Shown piece after piece: positions 62,053 through 64,000 of a stretch of DNA of 64,000 bases (position 1 is the stretch's first letter; each line of letters opens with the position of its first letter). The position numbers and the translations under genes are program-made. The stretch comes from Paracoccus contaminans (GTDB lineage: Bacteria; Pseudomonadota; Alphaproteobacteria; Rhodobacterales; Rhodobacteraceae). Location: positions 248,001 through 312,000 of the forward strand of contig NZ_CP020612.1 in NCBI RefSeq assembly GCF_002105555.1, written 5' to 3'. The notes below the pieces were generated by a model, which worked only from the letters and a program-made list of their open reading frames with translations, did no database searches and had not been told where the DNA came from.

Positions 62053-62099
62053 AAGGCCGCCCCTTGCCAGGGGCGGCCTTCCTGGCTTTTCACGCCGCG
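62053..62099 (+). terminator. 12-bp perfect hairpin with T-rich tail
   Basis: AAGGCCGCCCCT (62053-62064), loop TGCC, AGGGGCGGCCTT (62069-62080), followed on the plus strand by CCTGGCTTTT. It could end a plus-strand transcript from the region at 61.9 kb or act as part of a terminator pair for the minus-strand outer-membrane gene. Confidence 0.7.
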
Positions 62100-62108
62100 C
62101 CAACGGAA

Positions 62109-62132
62109 AAGGACGGCCCTGCGGCCGTCCTT
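62109..62132 (-). terminator. terminator of the DUF481-like gene
   Basis: AAGGACGGCC (62109-62118), loop, GGCCGTCCTT (62123-62132); on the minus strand the stem is followed by TT and more T. It lies 31 bp after the stop of the outer-membrane protein gene. Confidence 0.8.
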
Positions 62133-62163
62133 CCCAAGCAAGCTCGGATCAGAGCGAAGCTGA

Positions 62164-63102
62164 TCAGAACCCGTAGACGAGCGAAACGCCCAGCGTGTTG
62201 TCGGTGCGCTTGTCACGATCTTCGACATACTCGGTCTTGTACGACACGCGGGTCGCAAAGGCGTCGGACATCTTGAAGTTCAGGCCCAGTTCGTTGGTGG
62301 CGGTGTCGGGCGAATCTTCCGACGACAGCCAGTCGGTGTAGTTGGTCAGGAAGAACTGGTCGTTGAACTTGTGGTAGAAGCGCGACGACACGATGTAGCC
62401 GGTTCCGGTGTTCGAATCCCAGTGGCCCGAACCCATCAGCGGGTCAACGGCATCGGTCGCATCGACAACGAACTGCTTGGTGTAGCGGATGCCCACACCC
62501 GCCTGCATGCGCCATGCAGTGGTGTCGTTGTTGATGATCCGATAGCCCGGACCAACGCCGAAGAACGCGTCGCGCTTCAGCCCGCCGTCCAGGTCGGCGA
62601 AGGTTTCATCGTCGGCCAGGCCGTCGATGTCGCCAGCCATCCCGTCGGTCGCCAGACGACCCAGCGCGAAGGCATAGAACTTGTCGTTGAAGTAGTAGTT
62701 GGCGTCATAGATCACCGAGGTCTTTTCGGTGTTGGTGTCGCCATCGTTGTCTTCACCGTATTCAAGCACGATGCCGACGGACTGCTGGAACTGACCGACG
62801 CTGTGGCTCAGGCTGCCCGCGAGCGAGAAGTCCTGGTTTTCCGAGTTGCCGGTGCGGCCGGTATAGCTCATCGCCACCGAACCTGCGAGGCCGGTCTTGC
62901 GGTCGGCCGGGCCGAAGCGGCGCGAATCGTTCGAGCGGTCGAAGTCGTCCTGAACGTCGTCACGGATGTCCGTGATGCGCTGGTTGATATTGTTGGCCCC
63001 GATGACACCGCCGCCAACAGCGAATTCTTCCTGCGCGAAGGCAGGCGCGCCCAGCAGAACGGCCAGGGCCGATGCGCTGGTCAGGAGAGCAAGTTTCTTC
63101 AT
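62164..63102 (-). CDS. outer-membrane beta-barrel protein, DUF481-like
   Basis: 312 residues with a signal peptide (MKKLALLTSASALAVLLGAP, cleaved after AFA). The mature protein shows alternating beta strands, acidic loops and a C-terminal Tyr-Gly-Phe, the classic barrel assembly signal. Strand patterns such as DANYYFNDKFYAFALGRL and GPGYRIINNDTTAWRMQAGVGIRY fit the DUF481 (YdiY-like) family. It has codon use suggesting strong expression. The ATG at 63102 has AGAGGAA just upstream. Function unknown. Confidence 0.85.
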   Translation of the reverse strand: MKKLALLTSASALAVLLGAPAFAQEEFAVGGGVIGANNINQRITDIRDDVQDDFDRSNDSRRFGPADRKTGLAGSVAMSYTGRTGNSENQDFSLAGSLSHSVGQFQQSVGIVLEYGEDNDGDTNTEKTSVIYDANYYFNDKFYAFALGRLATDGMAGDIDGLADDETFADLDGGLKRDAFFGVGPGYRIINNDTTAWRMQAGVGIRYTKQFVVDATDAVDPLMGSGHWDSNTGTGYIVSSRFYHKFNDQFFLTNYTDWLSSEDSPDTATNELGLNFKMSDAFATRVSYKTEYVEDRDKRTDNTLGVSLVYGF

Positions 63103-63520
63103 TGCGTTCCTCTCGATCCTCAGAAAGGCCATCTTGCGGTGGCCGCTTACGAAGCCTGATCTAGAACTGCGGGCTTCGATTTTAAACCGGGCCGGCAGAT
63201 CGACGCCCTCCTCACGGGTTCGTGTAAGGTTATCCTGGAACCCGGCGGCATCAGGGCATGGACTCGCGAGGGGGCACTCTGAGGCTGAAAACCGTCATGC
63301 TTTTCAGTAACTAAACACGTCCATCCAACCAGCACAAAGATGAAGATACAGAGTCAAGACTAGAAAACCTCGCCGGGCTTTGACCCATCTGTGTTGCAAA
63401 ACCCACACAACCTTAACGTAAACCATTCCTTTTAACCGCGCCTTCAACCGCCGGATGCATGAACATGACGGCCGGCGCGCTTGCGCGGCCGGCCGTTCGC
63501 GGTTGCTGGGCTATGGTGGA
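63103..63520. other. AT-richer promoter region of the outer-membrane protein gene
   Basis: 418 bp without a supported gene. The 63300-63440 part is clearly richer in A and T than its surroundings, and contains TTGACT on the minus strand (plus 63353-63358 AGTCAA), a possible -35, but the matching -10 is not clear. No RNA gene recognised. Confidence 0.4.
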
Positions 63521-63832
63521 TCAGCGCCGGCGCGGCGTTCCCGCCAAGGCAACGGGAATGGCCGCGCCCCTGCCTGCGGGTGCCCGGTTTCCCCCGCGTG
63601 GCGGGCGGGGCGGGTCGGCCATCTGCATGACGGCTATGGCGAACTGAACACCGGCAAAGCAGATGGCATTGAAAAGGACCAGCATCCCAAGCGCCAGCCA
63701 GCCGCCCGAGGTTTCAAGCGTAAGGTGGCGCAGATGCGCGACATCGAGCGCCACCAGCAGGACGGTGAAGCCGACCGCAAGGCAGAAGCCCAGCAGAATG
63801 TTGCGAAGATACAGGCGGACGAGTTCCGGCAT
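63521..63832 (-). CDS. small membrane protein of unknown function
   Basis: 103 residues: MPELVRLYLRNILLGFCLAV start, two hydrophobic helices (about 10-27 and 42-66), then a Pro/Arg/Gly-rich cytosolic tail. I chose ATG 63832 because GGAG lies 7 nt upstream; longer starts exist at 63859 and 63871. It follows nusB by about 70 bp on the same strand. No family recognised. Confidence 0.7.
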   Translation of the reverse strand: MPELVRLYLRNILLGFCLAVGFTVLLVALDVAHLRHLTLETSGGWLALGMLVLFNAICFAGVQFAIAVMQMADPPRPPRGGNRAPAGRGAAIPVALAGTPRRR

Positions 63833-63901
63833 GGGCACGCTCCTCTCTCTGATCTCCATGTAGGCATCCAAAGGGCGGCACGTAACCCGGTTCCCGCCCC
63901 G

Positions 63902-64000
63902 TCAGAATGCCTCTGGATGCGCCTCGCGTGCCATGTGATCCAACACCGCGTTGACAAAGCGTGTCTCTCGCCCCTCGGGAAAGAAGGCGTCGGCCACACC
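63902..64000 (-). CDS. nusB: NusB antitermination factor, C-terminal part (cut by window edge)
   Basis: The last 32 codons read from the minus strand end in VADAFFPEGRETRFVNAVLD followed by HMAREAHPEAF and TGA (63902-63904). This is the conserved NusB C-terminal helix (FVN-VLD). The gene continues past the window end. NusB works with NusE in rRNA antitermination. Confidence 0.85.
   Translation of the reverse strand, partial: GVADAFFPEGRETRFVNAVLDHMAREAHPEAF

Noticed and set aside
61835..62176. 113-codon plus-strand frame in the mmcB-DUF481 gap
   Set aside because: It runs through two strong hairpins and has no recognisable domain or good ribosome binding site.

Overview
The window looks like a contiguous piece of chromosome from a Paracoccus-like member of the Rhodobacterales (Alphaproteobacteria). 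It is GC-rich and gene-dense. It carries a complete 14-subunit NADH dehydrogenase cluster (nuoA-N) interrupted by extra small genes, as known for Paracoccus and relatives. It also carries a full cbb3 oxidase locus (ccoNOQP-ccoGHIS) next to a FnrP-type oxygen regulator, hemN and a universal stress protein, and several families typical of this clade (DUF5333, DUF5337, DUF2842, a DUF6324-like protein, MmcB). I see no transposase, integrase, phage gene or CRISPR array.

Layout. 1-3.8 kb: small lipoprotein, RsmC-like rRNA methyltransferase, clpS, and a D,D-carboxypeptidase with a SPOR domain. 4.2-12.6 kb (minus strand): ccoN-O-Q-P then ccoG-H-I-S, with ccoS apparently frameshifted. 12.7-15.8 kb: uspA, fnrP and hemN, with two clear FNR boxes in the two divergent promoters. 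15.9-21.1 kb: a sulfotransferase and a divergent GT14-type glycosyltransferase, a HIT protein, a CorA-like transporter, an orphan ABC ATPase and an NDUFS6-like zinc protein. 21.1-43.9 kb (minus strand): one very long co-directional run, nuoA-B-C-D-(23-codon ORF)-E-(two small genes)-F-(two)-G-(one)-H-(one)-I-(one)-J-(one)-K-L-M-N-birA-coaX-rnj-membrane protein, with many 1- to 8-nt start/stop overlaps. 44.4-52 kb: a small gene after uvrA, uvrA, a secreted 5'-nucleotidase, moaA, a lipoprotein and an M20 amidohydrolase. 52.2-58 kb: a peptide/opine-type ABC importer (fused double ATPase divergent from binding protein and two permeases). 58.1-61.3 kb: thiN, DUF2842, purA, aroQ, tRNA-His and a DUF6324-like gene. 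61.3-64 kb: mmcB, a possible non-coding transcript, a DUF481-like outer-membrane barrel, a small membrane protein and the 3' end of nusB.

How the genes work together. The left third is a low-oxygen respiration module: FnrP should sense oxygen through a [4Fe-4S] cluster and bind the boxes at 12686-12699 (ccoN and uspA) and 14380-14393 (hemN, and overlapping the fnrP start). The middle is aerobic respiratory complex I transcribed together with cofactor and RNA-processing genes. Two genes, uvrA and mmcB, carry perfect alphaproteobacterial LexA boxes (GAAC-N7-GAAC), so a DNA-damage regulon is also represented.

Nothing here is a clearly new system. The observations most worth following are the accessory genes inside nuo (including a 23-codon ORF coupled at both ends), the shared FNR box between fnrP and an apparently leaderless hemN, the frameshift in ccoS, and a candidate small RNA near 61.9-62.1 kb. 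All family assignments rest on motif recognition by eye, without database searches.
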